Below are positions 15,671 to 24,737 of a stretch of DNA of 64,000 nucleotides, in pieces. Numbering within the stretch: the first letter of the stretch is position 1; every line of letters starts with the position of its first letter. The notes under the pieces are model-generated. The model searched no databases, was not told where the DNA came from, and saw nothing but the letters and a program-made list of their open reading frames with translations. Source of the DNA: DATKFM01 sp963810485 (GTDB taxonomy: Bacteria; Pseudomonadota; Alphaproteobacteria; Dongiales; Dongiaceae); NCBI GenBank assembly GCA_963810485.1, contig CAWENQ010000003.1, positions 186,001-250,000 on the forward strand, written 5' to 3'. The translations under genes and the position numbers were made by a program.

Positions 15671-17200
15671 ATGTCCCGTGAGACAAGCCGCCGGCGCGAA
15701 CGGCGCGGTGGCCCCGGCCTGCGGCAGTTGCCCTGGCGCAATCTGCGCAATCCCTACAAGCCGATCGAAGTGCTGAGCGCCGACCAGCTGGAGGCGATCC
15801 ACCAGACCTCGCTGCGGATCCTGGAAGAGCACGGGATCGAGTTTCTGGACAGCGAGTCCCTGGGCCTGCTGAAAGCGGCAGGCGCCGATGTGCAGCCGGG
15901 CTCGAACCTGGTGCGCTTCGACCGTGGCCTGATCGCCCAGAGCATCGCCAAGGCGCCGTCCGAGTTCGCGCTGCACGCCCGCAATCCCGAGCGCAACCTG
16001 ACCATGGGCGGCAACCACATCAATTTCGCCTCCGTCGCCAGCGCGCCTAATGTCAGCGATCTCGACCGTGGCCGGCGGCCTGGCAATTTCGAGGACTACT
16101 GCAACCTGTTGCGCCTCTGCCAGACCTTCAATGTGGTGCAGCTTATCGGCGGCTATCCGGTGGAGCCCGCCGATATTCCGCCCGCCACGCGTCACCTGGA
16201 CGCGCACTACGCCGCGATCACCCTGACGGACCGCGTCTGGCATCCCTATTCCCTGGGCAAGCAGCGCATCTCCGATGCCATCGGGATGATCAAGATCGCC
16301 CGTGGTTTTATCTCCGATGAGCAGTTGCGCCGCGAGCCCTGCATCTTCTCCATCGTGAACTCGAATTCGCCGCGGCGCCTGGACGGGCCGATGCTGCAGG
16401 GCCTGCTGGAGATGGCGCGCCATGGCCAGCCGGTGGTCCTGACGCCGTTCACGTTGTCGGGCGCCATGGCGCCGGCGACGGTGGCAGGCGCCCTGGCGCA
16501 GCAAAACGCCGAGGCGCTGGCCGGGATCGCGCTGATACAGATCGTCGCTCCTGGCGTGCCCTGCATGTATGGCGGCTTCACTTCCAATGTAGACATGAAA
16601 ACGGGCGCTCCGGCTTTTGGCACACCGGAATACACCCGCGCGGCAATGGCCGGCGGCCAACTCGCCCGGAAGTACGGAATCCCCTACCGCTCCTCCAACG
16701 CCTGCGCCGCCAACGCGGTCGATGCCCAGGCTGCCTATGAGTCGGAGATGTCCATCTGGGGCGCTGTCATGGGTTACGCCAATCTGGTGCTCCACGGCGC
16801 CGGCTGGATGGAGGGTGGCCTGGTCGCGTCGTTCGAGAAGCTGGTTCTGGATGCCGAGCTGCTGCAATCCATGAGCGAGTTCCTGCAGCCGATCGTCGTC
16901 AATGACGATACCCTGGCGTTGGATGCCATCGCCGAGGTGCAGCCGGGGGGCCATTTCTTCGGCGCCACGCACACCCTGGCGCGGTACGAGTCGGCGTTCT
17001 ATGCGCCGATCCTCTCGGACTGGCGCAACTTCGAGACTTGGCGCGAGGCAGGTGCGCTGGACACCGCGCGGCGGGCGAACGCGATCTGGAAGCAGGCGCT
17101 GACGGATTTCCAGCCGCCGCCGCTGGACCCCGCGATCGATGAAGCGCTAAAGGAGTTCGTTGCTAAGCGGAAGGAACAGGGTGGTATCCTGGCCGCTTAG
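15671..17200 (+). CDS. trimethylamine methyltransferase (MttB) superfamily protein, non-pyrrolysine type
   Basis: The 509-aa protein belongs to the MttB superfamily of corrinoid-dependent methyltransferases (LSADQLEAIHQTSLRILEEHGIEFL at residues ~37-61, FALHARNPERNL, GGFTSNVDMKTGAPAFGTPE near 300, and a C-terminal ARRANAIWKQALTDFQPP). Archaeal MttB has pyrrolysine encoded by an in-frame TAG; this frame has none, so it is of the non-Pyl class, which includes glycine-betaine, proline-betaine and carnitine demethylases. No corrinoid protein or reactivase is adjacent, so its methyl acceptor must be encoded elsewhere. A GGAG site lies seven bases before the ATG. Betaine-related genes at 42-47 kb make a quaternary amine a reasonable guess. 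Confidence 0.85.
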   Translation: MSRETSRRRERRGGPGLRQLPWRNLRNPYKPIEVLSADQLEAIHQTSLRILEEHGIEFLDSESLGLLKAAGADVQPGSNLVRFDRGLIAQSIAKAPSEFALHARNPERNLTMGGNHINFASVASAPNVSDLDRGRRPGNFEDYCNLLRLCQTFNVVQLIGGYPVEPADIPPATRHLDAHYAAITLTDRVWHPYSLGKQRISDAIGMIKIARGFISDEQLRREPCIFSIVNSNSPRRLDGPMLQGLLEMARHGQPVVLTPFTLSGAMAPATVAGALAQQNAEALAGIALIQIVAPGVPCMYGGFTSNVDMKTGAPAFGTPEYTRAAMAGGQLARKYGIPYRSSNACAANAVDAQAAYESEMSIWGAVMGYANLVLHGAGWMEGGLVASFEKLVLDAELLQSMSEFLQPIVVNDDTLALDAIAEVQPGGHFFGATHTLARYESAFYAPILSDWRNFETWREAGALDTARRANAIWKQALTDFQPPPLDPAIDEALKEFVAKRKEQGGILAA

Positions 17201-17241
17201 CGGCATGATGTGACATCGGCAAGCAACCTCAGGACATTCAC

Positions 17242-17661
17242 TTGAATATTCGCAAGTACCTAGTAGCTGCTGCTGTCCTGCTACTCACCGGCTGCGGTAG
17301 CAATTCCTCGGACAAGGCTGTTGGCAGCGATGAGCCTGTGGGGCCGCCCACGACGGTGGTGACCACCGGTCTCGAGGGTTTTGTCATCCGCGGCCCGGTG
17401 CAGCCGGTCTGCATCAACGGCCAGCCCTGCGAGGAGACGTTCGCGGCGACGTTTCATGTGAAGCAGGACGGCAACGCCGTCCAACAATTCACCACCGCGG
17501 CGGATGGCTATTTCTTGGTCTATCTCGAGCCCGGCGCTTACGAGATCGTCCCGGATGAAGCGGCGCCGCTGCACCAGCCTGCGCGGCAGGCGCGCGCCGT
17601 CAGCGTCGGCGAAACCGGCCTGACGCTGGTCGAAGTCTCCTTCGATACGGGAATCCGCTGA
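17242..17661 (+). CDS. small lipoprotein with carboxypeptidase-regulatory-like fold
   Basis: The 139-aa protein has a lipobox (LLLTGC, Cys18) and, after a Ser/Pro/Thr-rich linker, a segment typical of carboxypeptidase-regulatory-like or SpaA beta-sandwich domains (GLEGFVIRGPVQPVC, FHVKQDGNAVQQFTTAADGYFLVYLEPGAYEIVP). The PVC and EPC cysteines near residues 58 and 64 could form a disulfide. The start is TTG at 17242, supported by an AGGA site seven bases upstream; no ATG fits. It is likely exported and surface- or periplasm-anchored, with no enzyme motif. Confidence 0.72.
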   Translation: MNIRKYLVAAAVLLLTGCGSNSSDKAVGSDEPVGPPTTVVTTGLEGFVIRGPVQPVCINGQPCEETFAATFHVKQDGNAVQQFTTAADGYFLVYLEPGAYEIVPDEAAPLHQPARQARAVSVGETGLTLVEVSFDTGIR

Positions 17662-17668
17662 GCGGCGG

Positions 17669-18619
17669 CTAAACGTTGCCGAGGGGATGGATCAGCGGCT
17701 CCTTCGGCTTGAACAGGTGCCGCAGGATGATCTGCCGGTATCCTTTGTAGACATAGCCGTTGTTGCGCTTGATCCAGCCTTCGCGGTCGGCAAGGTAGCG
17801 CGTGCGCCGCCTGTGCCAGGGTTCCGCCGGGAACTCGTGGTGCAGCAGGTGCAGATTGTTGTTGAGATAGAGCAGGCTGAAGACCAGGCCGGACTCCACC
17901 AGCGCGGAACGCTGATCATCATCCGCAGCCGCACGATGCTCCAGATATGACCGCATGACCGTCAGCGACACGGCGGGGTAGGCGATCAGCAGGCAGTACT
18001 GCCAGAGCGGCATATCGCACACCACGACCACCCAGACGATGACGATCGCCGCCGCCGGGATCTGGATCAGCCAGTGGCGCACATGGTGCCAGTCACCCTC
18101 CTTGGCGCGCTGGATCATCTCGCCCCAGGCCTGCACCATATAGTAGGCCGGTCCCAAGATCATGCGGCCCGCCAGCGTGCGCATCGCCTGGCGCAAGAGG
18201 CGGTGCGGCCAAGCCATCGCCGCCAGTTGCGAAGTCGACAGGTAGTTGGACTCCGGATCGTCCAGCGGCGAGGTCAGGTGCTCATTGCGGTGATGGATCA
18301 GGTGGGTTTCCCGGTAGAGGCTGTAGGGCAGCCACAGCCACAGCGAAGGAAACACGAAGGCCGCATTCATCCACCGGCGGCGGAACGGCATGCCATGCAC
18401 CGCTTCATGCTGCAGCGAGCCATGCAGGGCCACGATGTAGCCGCCGAGGATCGGCAGGCTCCACCAGGGCAGGCGGTCGTGGTTCCAGGTCAGCAGCAGG
18501 AACGCTGTATAGGCGGCAATACCCACAAAGACCGTGGGCCAGTCCACGGCCGGACGGCGCCTTGCCGCCGGCGGATCGTTTTCCGTCAGCGGAGCGGAGA
18601 AAATTGCATACTGGCCCAT
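17669..18619 (-). CDS. membrane fatty acid desaturase family protein
   Basis: The 316-aa membrane protein has the three histidine boxes of di-iron desaturases and related hydroxylases/ketolases: HGSLQHEAVHG (residues ~65-75), HLIHHRNEH (~106) and NNLHLLHHEFP (~257). Several hydrophobic spans surround them. Substrate could be an acyl lipid or a carotenoid; the third box LHHEFPAEPWHR is of the type seen in CrtW-like and alkane-type enzymes, so I do not name it more closely. The gene diverges from an XRE regulator 150 bases upstream, which might control it. Confidence 0.85.
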   Translation of the reverse strand: MGQYAIFSAPLTENDPPAARRRPAVDWPTVFVGIAAYTAFLLLTWNHDRLPWWSLPILGGYIVALHGSLQHEAVHGMPFRRRWMNAAFVFPSLWLWLPYSLYRETHLIHHRNEHLTSPLDDPESNYLSTSQLAAMAWPHRLLRQAMRTLAGRMILGPAYYMVQAWGEMIQRAKEGDWHHVRHWLIQIPAAAIVIVWVVVVCDMPLWQYCLLIAYPAVSLTVMRSYLEHRAAADDDQRSALVESGLVFSLLYLNNNLHLLHHEFPAEPWHRRRTRYLADREGWIKRNNGYVYKGYRQIILRHLFKPKEPLIHPLGNV

Positions 18620-18731
18620 ATTCCTATCATCTCACGTCCGCCGCCGGTGGCATATGAGGGAATGCGCAAGAAACGTAACGGATTATCATCATTTGCCACA
18701 TTTGTTGATAATTCGCTAGGGTTGGGGTACT

Positions 18732-18737
18732 TATACT
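18732..18737 (+). promoter_or_regulatory. possible -10 element for the XRE gene
   Basis: TATACT occurs 33 bases before the XRE start inside an AT-rich patch (18660-18760) between divergent genes. No -35 at normal spacing is clear, so this is weak; a regulator may bind here, given the direct repeat TACCTACCTA just downstream. Confidence 0.25.
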
Positions 18738-18769
18738 ACATACCTACCTAGGCACCCGGCGAGGCGGCG

Positions 18770-19666
18770 ATGAAGCGGCAGGACACGGCGCAGGCGTTCC
18801 GCAAACGGCTGGACGAAGTGATCGAAAGATCGGGCCTGAGCCGCGCCGCCTTCGCCAAGCGGCTGGGCATCGACCGTTCTACCCTGGCGCAGATCCTGTC
18901 ACCGGCGAACAACCGGCTGCCGCGGGCCGAAACCCTGGCGGCGGTGGCGGCCGATCAGCAGGTCAGCATCGATTGGCTGCTCGGCCTGAGCCAGGAAGGG
19001 GCGCTGTCGGCGGCCATCATCGACCAGCCCTTCGAGATCGCCCCGGGTGGACAATCGCCAGCCGATGAGCGGCTCACCCGCTGGCATGCCGAGGCCGCCG
19101 GTTACAAGGTGCGCTACGTCCCCTCGACTCTGCCGGACCTGCTGAAGACCGAAGAGCTGATCCGCTATGAGTACCGCGACTACCGCGGCCCGGTACCGGA
19201 GTCGCGCATCGAGGCCTACACCGCCCGGTTGGAAAACCAGCGCCGGCCGGAAACCGATCTCGAGGTCTGCTGCCCGCTGCAGAGCGTCGAAAGCTTCGCG
19301 CGCGGCGAAGGCATCTGGCGGGATTTCCCCCTGGAGATGCGGCAGCGCCAGCTCGAGGCCATGCTCAGGCTTGTGGAAGAACTCTATCCTACGCTGCGCT
19401 GGTTCCTGTTCGACGGCGCCCAGCTCTACTCCGTGCCGTTAACCGTGTTCGGACCGATCCGCGCAGCCATCTATTGCGGACACATGTATCTCGTGTTCAA
19501 TAGTACCGAACATATCCGCGTGTTGGCCGCTCATTTCGACAACCTCATCCGCCATGCTGTGGTACAACCCCCGGATATGCCGAAGCTGTTGCGAAAACTG
19601 CTCGATGAGCTGAGCGGTAAGAGCAAGAAATCAGGGGGAAAGTCCAAGCATCATGGCCAAGCGTGA
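18770..19666 (+). CDS. XRE-family helix-turn-helix regulator
   Basis: The 298-aa protein has an N-terminal XRE/lambda-repressor type DNA-binding domain (residues ~8-70: FRKRLDEVIERSGLSRAAFAKRLGIDRSTLAQIL, SIDWLLGLS). The remaining ~220 residues form a conserved-looking sensor of unknown ligand (RWHAEAAGYKVRYVPSTLPDLLKTEELIRYEY; LFDGAQLYSVPLTVFGPIRAAIY). The C-terminus is Lys/Ser-rich. It overlaps the following GFA gene by 14 bases, so the two are translated together, and it diverges from the desaturase gene. It probably regulates its own operon and perhaps the desaturase. Confidence 0.85.
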   Translation: MKRQDTAQAFRKRLDEVIERSGLSRAAFAKRLGIDRSTLAQILSPANNRLPRAETLAAVAADQQVSIDWLLGLSQEGALSAAIIDQPFEIAPGGQSPADERLTRWHAEAAGYKVRYVPSTLPDLLKTEELIRYEYRDYRGPVPESRIEAYTARLENQRRPETDLEVCCPLQSVESFARGEGIWRDFPLEMRQRQLEAMLRLVEELYPTLRWFLFDGAQLYSVPLTVFGPIRAAIYCGHMYLVFNSTEHIRVLAAHFDNLIRHAVVQPPDMPKLLRKLLDELSGKSKKSGGKSKHHGQA

Positions 19667-20099
19667 GACAAGGGCGGCGAAGCCTGCCCGGATCCGGGCA
19701 ACCGGTGGGTGTTTGTGCGGCGCGGTGAAGTACGAAGTGAAGGGGGAGTTGCGGCCGGTCTGGAATTGCCATTGCGGCCAATGCCGGAAATTCCACGGGC
19801 ATTTCGGCGCTTATACCAATGCGAAGAACAAGGACATCACCATCGTCGGACGCACCAATCTGAAATGGTACGTCTCGTCCAAGGTCGCGCGCCGCGGCTT
19901 TTGCGGAAAATGCGGTTCCAGCCTGTTCTGGCAGCGTTTCAAGGGCGATGGCATCAGCATCGCGGCTGGCACGCTCGACGCGCCGACGCGGCTGAAAACG
20001 GTCGGACACATCTTCACCGAACATAGCGGCGATTATTACAAGATCACTGACCGGCTCGATCGTTTCCCCGGCACGATGTCCGGCGCCGCCGGCAACTGA
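19653..20099 (+). CDS. GFA-family (CENP-V/GFA) zinc protein
   Basis: The 148-aa protein has the GFA fold with structural and catalytic zinc cysteines: CLCGAVKYEV (near residue 22), NCHCGQCRKFHG (near 40) and GFCGKCGSSLFW (near 84). The family includes Paracoccus Gfa, which speeds formation of S-hydroxymethyl-glutathione, but most members have unknown substrates. It overlaps the XRE gene and is followed 16 bases later by a PhnD-like gene, forming a small operon. Confidence 0.88.
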   Translation: MAKRETRAAKPARIRATGGCLCGAVKYEVKGELRPVWNCHCGQCRKFHGHFGAYTNAKNKDITIVGRTNLKWYVSSKVARRGFCGKCGSSLFWQRFKGDGISIAAGTLDAPTRLKTVGHIFTEHSGDYYKITDRLDRFPGTMSGAAGN

Positions 20100-20115
20100 A
20101 CCGGCCGGTCTCCGC

Positions 20116-20922
20116 ATGAAGATCGCCAGCCTGCCGATGTACGATCTGCCGGAAATCACGGCGGCGACGGACGCGTGGTGGCAGGCGATCGCGAGGGCGA
20201 TGCTGCGTGAAGGCATTGCGGACATCCCGAACGCGCTGACCCGGGGCGATGACTATATAGGCCCTTGGGACCAACCCGATCTCTTGTTCAGCCAAGCCTG
20301 CGGCTATCCCTTCACCCACGATTTCCGGAATTCCCTCAGATACCTGGCGACGCCCGTCTATCTCGCCGATGGCTGCGACGGCGCCAGCTACCGGAGTTTC
20401 GTGATCGTGCGCAGCGGCGATCCCGCGCAATCCCTGGAAGATCTCCGCGGACGCCGCTGCGCCGTCAACGGTACCCATTCCCATTCCGGCTATAATATCC
20501 TGCGGGCGATGCTGGCGCCCCTGGCAGCGGGCGGCTCGTTCTTCAGCGAGGTCAAGGTCAGCGGCGGGCATGTCGCCAGCCTGCAACTGGTAATTGATAA
20601 TGCCGCTGACGTGGCGGCGATCGATGGCGTCACGCTGGCGCTGGTTGCCCGCTATCGCCCGGAGATGCGCAAGGCCGTGCGCGTCCTGGCGCAATCGCCG
20701 CTGGCGCCTGGCTTGCCCTATGTGACGTCCCACAAGGCCGACAAGGAAATCGTCCGCAAGCTGCGCAACAGCATCGGCGCGGCCTTGCAGGACCCGATGG
20801 CGCGGGAAGCCCGCATGGAGCTGTTGATTGTCGGGATCCAGGTCTTGCCTGCCAATGCCTACGCCGCGATCGATACCTTTGAAAACGCGGCCGTCTCTGC
20901 CGGCTATCCCGAAATCAAATAG
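20116..20922 (+). CDS. PhnD-like phosphonate-type binding protein without signal peptide
   Basis: The 268-aa protein matches the PhnD/phosphate-phosphonate binding fold (IASLPMYDLPEITAATDAWW at the start, DLLFSQACGYPFTHDF near 60, GRRCAVNGTHSHSGYNILRA near 118, SGGHVASLQLVIDNAADVAAIDGVTLAL near 150). Unlike transport binding proteins it has no export signal or lipobox, and no permease or ATPase follows; cytosolic PhnD-like proteins of this kind are common in proteobacteria and poorly understood. It ends ten bases from the convergent importer operon. A sensing or enzymatic role is possible, but unproven. Confidence 0.8.
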   Translation: MKIASLPMYDLPEITAATDAWWQAIARAMLREGIADIPNALTRGDDYIGPWDQPDLLFSQACGYPFTHDFRNSLRYLATPVYLADGCDGASYRSFVIVRSGDPAQSLEDLRGRRCAVNGTHSHSGYNILRAMLAPLAAGGSFFSEVKVSGGHVASLQLVIDNAADVAAIDGVTLALVARYRPEMRKAVRVLAQSPLAPGLPYVTSHKADKEIVRKLRNSIGAALQDPMAREARMELLIVGIQVLPANAYAAIDTFENAAVSAGYPEIK

Positions 20923-20932
20923 GACCGCCGCC

Positions 20933-21931
20933 TTAGCTGGCCAACGGATAGTGGCAGAGCAGTTCGCGCCGTCCGGCGAGCAATGTCGGTCCCGGGCGGT
21001 CGATGCGGCAATTGTCCCGCTGGTGCGGGCAGCGGGTATGGAACTCGCAGCCCGAGGGCCGGTGCGTCAGGCTCGGAACTTCGCCCTGCAGCTCCACATT
21101 TTCGCGCCGGCGGTCCGGATCGGGCACGGGCTGGGCCGCCAGCAGGCCGTGGGTATAGGGATGGCCGGGACGGCGGAAAATCTCGCCCGTCGGGCCGCGC
21201 TCGATAAAGCGGCCCATATACATGATCGCCATCTCGTCGCTGACATGGCGGACGACGGCGAGATTGTGGGTGATGATGATGTAGGTAAGGCCCAGTTCGC
21301 GCTGCAGCCGCGACAGCAGGTTGAGGATATCGCCCTGCACGGAGACGTCGAGGCCGGCCGTGGGCTCGTCGGCGATGATCAGCTTCGGCGACAGCGCCAA
21401 GGCCCGCGCCACGCCCACGCGCCGCGCCTGGCCGCCGGAGAGTTGATGCGGATAGCGGCTGGCGAAATCCGGCGGCAGCCCCACCAGCCCCAGCAGTCGC
21501 CGCGCTTCCGCCGGCAAGTCGCGTTGCTGCATGCCGTGGATCAGGAAGGGCTCGGTGATCAATGTCTGCACCGACAGGCGCGGGCTGAGGCTGGCGACCG
21601 GGTCCTGGAACATCATCGCCACATTGCGCCGGTAGGCCTGGATCGTCGCGGCGCCACCCATCAGGGGTTCCGCGCCGTCGAAGGTGACACGTCCGCTCCG
21701 GATCGGCGTCAGGCCGATGATGGCGCGGCCAAGCGAGCTTTTCCCCGATCCGCTCTCGCCGACGAGACCGAAAGTGGTCCCGGGCTTCACGTCAAAGGAA
21801 ACGTCGATGACGGCGTCGACAAAGCGGTTCTTGATTCCCGTCATCAGCGCCTTGACCGGCCCCATGACCTGGTAGCGCACATTCAGCTCGCCGACGCGCA
21901 GCAGGGCGCCATTTCCCGCAAGTTCAGCCAT
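20933..21931 (-). CDS. dipeptide/oligopeptide ABC transporter ATP-binding protein (DppF type)
   Basis: The 332-aa ATPase has Walker A GLVGESGSGKSSLG (near residue 55), Q-loop MMFQDPVASLSP, signature LSGGQARRVGVARAL, Walker B LIIADEPTAGLD and H-loop ITHNLA, followed by the oligopeptide-type C-terminal extension with a cysteine cluster (GCEFHTRCPHQRDNC). It energises import by the two permeases encoded upstream. Its start overlaps the preceding ATPase stop by eight bases. It is the last gene of the operon. Confidence 0.93.
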   Translation of the reverse strand: MAELAGNGALLRVGELNVRYQVMGPVKALMTGIKNRFVDAVIDVSFDVKPGTTFGLVGESGSGKSSLGRAIIGLTPIRSGRVTFDGAEPLMGGAATIQAYRRNVAMMFQDPVASLSPRLSVQTLITEPFLIHGMQQRDLPAEARRLLGLVGLPPDFASRYPHQLSGGQARRVGVARALALSPKLIIADEPTAGLDVSVQGDILNLLSRLQRELGLTYIIITHNLAVVRHVSDEMAIMYMGRFIERGPTGEIFRRPGHPYTHGLLAAQPVPDPDRRRENVELQGEVPSLTHRPSGCEFHTRCPHQRDNCRIDRPGPTLLAGRRELLCHYPLAS

Positions 21932-22910
21932 GGGCCATGCCGTTTAGCAGATGGCAGCGGGCGGATTGCGTTTCGCTCAGCGCCGTGTCCACAGGCGGCG
22001 TGTCCCGGCAGGGCTCGAAAACCCGCGGACAGCGGGGCGCGAACACGCAGCCCTTGGGATAGTTGAGGAGGTTTGGCACGTCGCCGCTGATCGTCGGCAG
22101 CTCGCGCCGGATCTCCTCGATCCGCGCGGGATCGCAGACCAGCAGCGCCTCGGTATAGGGATGGCGCGGCCGGTGGAAGATATCCTGCACCGTGCCTTGC
22201 TCGACCACCTCGCCGGCATAGAGGATCACCACATAGTCGCAGAGCTCGGCGATCAGCCCGAGATTGTGGGAGATGAAGAGGATCGAGCCCTTGAAATCCC
22301 GCTGCAGCTCCCGCAGCAGGTGGACAATCTGCGCCTCCATGGTGACGTCCAGCGCCGTCGTCGGCTCGTCGGCGATCAGCAGTTCCGGATTGCCCAGCAG
22401 GCCCATGGCGATGGCGATCCGCTGCCGCATGCCGCCGGAGAATTCGTTGGGGAATTGATCGAGGCGCTGCCCGGCGTCGGGAATGCCCACGCGATGCAGC
22501 AGCGCCGATGCCTTGCGCCGCTTGTCCGCCGCGCTGCCGGCATCGCGATACTGGATATCGATCATCTGCCGCCCGATCGACAGCACGGGATTCAGCGCCG
22601 TCATCGGATCCTGAAACACCATGGAAATGCGCCGGCCGCGCAACGCACGGAGCTCGCTATCGTTCAGCTTCAGAAGGTCGCGGCCATCGAAGTCGATCCG
22701 CCCGCCCGAAATCGTCGCGTTGTTCTGCAACAGGCCCATGGTCGCCAGCGCCAGGGTCGATTTCCCGGAACCGCTTTCGCCGACCACGCCGACGATGCTG
22801 CCGCGCGGAACGGCCAGGCTGACATTGCGCAGCGCATGGACCGGCCCGCGCGCCGACCGGAAATCGATGGAAAGATTGTCGATCTGGAGCAGCGGCGCCG
22901 CGGCGGCCAT
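21924..22910 (-). CDS. dipeptide/oligopeptide ABC transporter ATP-binding protein (DppD type)
   Basis: The 328-aa partner ATPase has Walker A GVVGESGSGKSTLAL, Q-loop MVFQDPMTALNP, signature FSGGMRQRIAIAM, Walker B LLIADEPTTALD and H-loop SHNLG, and the C-terminal GCVFAPRCPRVFEPC iron-sulfur-like cysteine motif of DppD/OppD. A longer frame goes to 22955, but the ATG at 22910 overlaps the upstream permease stop in TGATG and gives the normal N-terminus (MAAAAPLLQIDNLSIDF). Confidence 0.93.
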   Translation of the reverse strand: MAAAAPLLQIDNLSIDFRSARGPVHALRNVSLAVPRGSIVGVVGESGSGKSTLALATMGLLQNNATISGGRIDFDGRDLLKLNDSELRALRGRRISMVFQDPMTALNPVLSIGRQMIDIQYRDAGSAADKRRKASALLHRVGIPDAGQRLDQFPNEFSGGMRQRIAIAMGLLGNPELLIADEPTTALDVTMEAQIVHLLRELQRDFKGSILFISHNLGLIAELCDYVVILYAGEVVEQGTVQDIFHRPRHPYTEALLVCDPARIEEIRRELPTISGDVPNLLNYPKGCVFAPRCPRVFEPCRDTPPVDTALSETQSARCHLLNGMAHG

Positions 22911-23812
22911 CAGACGATGCGCCTCAGCTTGGGATCGAGCATGTCGCGCAGGCATTCGCCCAGGAACGTGAAGCCGAGCGTGGTCAGGATCAGCGGGATG
23001 CCGGCCGCAACCACGATCCAGGGCGCCTCGCGGATCAGGTTGTATCCTTCGTTGAGCGTCCGGCCCCAGCTTGCCGCCGGCGGCGGCACGCCGAGCCCGA
23101 GGAAGCTCAGGCCAGCCTCCAGCGTGATGACGGACGGGATATCCATGCTGGCGATGATCAGCAGGGGGCCGACGACATTCGGCAGCAGGTGGCGCAGCAT
23201 GACACGAACGGGACCGGCGCCCAGGGAGCGCTCGGCCAGGATGAACTCGGAACTCTTCAGCGAAAGAGTCTGTGTGCGGACCAGGCGCGCATAGACCGGG
23301 GTCGTAGCCACGACCACGACCAGCATGATGGTCTTCAAGCTCGCGCCCAGCAATGTGACCACCGTCAGCGCCAACATGACGATGGGAAAGGAATAGATAG
23401 TGTCGAACAGCAACAGCAGCGCGTTATCAAGCCAGCGTGGGCCGTAGCCCGCCAGCATGCCGAGCGTCAGCCCGAGAACCAGCGAGATGGCAATTGAGCT
23501 GACGCCGACGATGAGCGCGATCTGGCTGCCCTTGATGATGCGGCTGAAGATATCGCGGCCCATCTGGTCGGTGCCGGCGAGATGGGTCAGGGAGAATCCC
23601 TGCAGGCGGTCCGGAATGTTCATCTTGTTCGGCTCGAACGGAACGATGAAATCCGCGAAAATGCCGGTGATCAGCAGCAGGGCGACGAGTGCCAGTCCCA
23701 GCAGTCCCAGCGGCTCATGCAGGAACCGCTGGACCACGGTCCGCAGCGTCGAGGGTGGGCCGGCGACCGCGGCAGCGGGCGCCGTTGCGATATCAGAGGC
23801 TTGCACGGACAC
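22910..23812 (-). CDS. dipeptide/oligopeptide ABC transporter permease (DppC type)
   Basis: The 300-aa inner-membrane permease has the N-terminal DppC region (PLGLLGLALVALLLITGIFADFIVP), the HLAGTDQMGRDIFSRII motif near residue 80, and the EAA loop SLGAGPVRVMLRHLLPNV near 205, with about six membrane spans. It overlaps the preceding permease gene by 20 bases and the next ATPase gene by one. Confidence 0.93.
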   Translation of the reverse strand: MSVQASDIATAPAAAVAGPPSTLRTVVQRFLHEPLGLLGLALVALLLITGIFADFIVPFEPNKMNIPDRLQGFSLTHLAGTDQMGRDIFSRIIKGSQIALIVGVSSIAISLVLGLTLGMLAGYGPRWLDNALLLLFDTIYSFPIVMLALTVVTLLGASLKTIMLVVVVATTPVYARLVRTQTLSLKSSEFILAERSLGAGPVRVMLRHLLPNVVGPLLIIASMDIPSVITLEAGLSFLGLGVPPPAASWGRTLNEGYNLIREAPWIVVAAGIPLILTTLGFTFLGECLRDMLDPKLRRIV

Positions 23813-24737
23813 GGGGATCCAACCTTGCGATCAGCAGATCGGCCAGCATGGTGCCGAAGGAGAACAGGGTCACCGTGATGAAGACCGCCCCCATTACTAT
23901 CGGGTAGTTGCGGAAATTCACGGCGTCGACCACGAGCTTGCCGATGCCCGGACGGGCGAAAATGACCTCGGTGAAGACCGCGCTGGACAACAGGGTTCCG
24001 AACGCCAGGCTGATCAGCGTGATCGTCGGCAGGATGGCGATCCGCAGGGCATAGCTGAAGATGATGGATCGCTCCCGCAGGCCGAAGGCGCGGGCGGTGC
24101 GTACGTGATGCTCGCCCATGACCTCCAGCATCGACGCACGGACCAGGCGCGCGAGATAGCCCACCCAACCGAGGCCTAGCGCGAACGCCGGCATCACCAG
24201 ATGATGAAGCTGATCGGCAAGATCGCCGCGGTCGCCGGCGCCGATGGCCGGGAACCAGTTCAGCTTCACGGCGAAGACCAGCATTGCATAGACGGCGACC
24301 ACGAAGGACGGGATGGAAATCGTGCCGACCGATATGACGCCGGTCAGCTTGTCGATGGCGCTGTTGCGCCGGACGGCGGAGAAGCAGCCGAGCGGAATGC
24401 CCAGAATGACCGCCCAACCGAGCCCGGCTCCGATCAGCGTCAGCGTGTAGGGCAGCGTCTCCGCAACCACGGTAGCGACCGGTCGCTTGCTCCACATGTC
24501 CTTGCCGAGGTCGCCGACGACGGCTTTTCCCAGGAAAACGGCGATCTGAATCGGCACCGGACGGTCCAGGCCCATTTCCCGGTACTTGGCCTCGCGCATT
24601 TCCGGCGTGGCGCGGGGACCCAGCATGATGACCACCGGGTCGCCGGGGATCACATGGATGAGGCTGATTAGCCCCGTGATGGCAACGGCGCAGATCAACA
24701 GGGCCAGGGCAATTCGCTGCAGGGCGTATGCCAACAT
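23793..24737 (-). CDS. dipeptide/oligopeptide ABC transporter permease (DppB type)
   Basis: The 314-aa permease starts MLAYALQRIALALLICAVAITGLISLIHVIPGDPVVIMLG, typical of DppB, and has the EAA loop AFGLRERSIIFSYALRIAILPTIT near residue 205 and the C-terminal IFARPGIGKLVVDAVNFRNYP segment. It pairs with the DppC-type permease. A strong stem-loop separates it from the binding-protein gene upstream. Confidence 0.93.
   Translation of the reverse strand: MLAYALQRIALALLICAVAITGLISLIHVIPGDPVVIMLGPRATPEMREAKYREMGLDRPVPIQIAVFLGKAVVGDLGKDMWSKRPVATVVAETLPYTLTLIGAGLGWAVILGIPLGCFSAVRRNSAIDKLTGVISVGTISIPSFVVAVYAMLVFAVKLNWFPAIGAGDRGDLADQLHHLVMPAFALGLGWVGYLARLVRASMLEVMGEHHVRTARAFGLRERSIIFSYALRIAILPTITLISLAFGTLLSSAVFTEVIFARPGIGKLVVDAVNFRNYPIVMGAVFITVTLFSFGTMLADLLIARLDPRVRASL

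Noticed and set aside
15359..16972. 537-codon frame opposite the MttB-family gene
   Set aside because: Shadow of the conserved forward gene.
15671..17200. Pyrrolysine (amber) readthrough in the MttB-family gene
   Set aside because: The frame has no internal TAG from start to stop.
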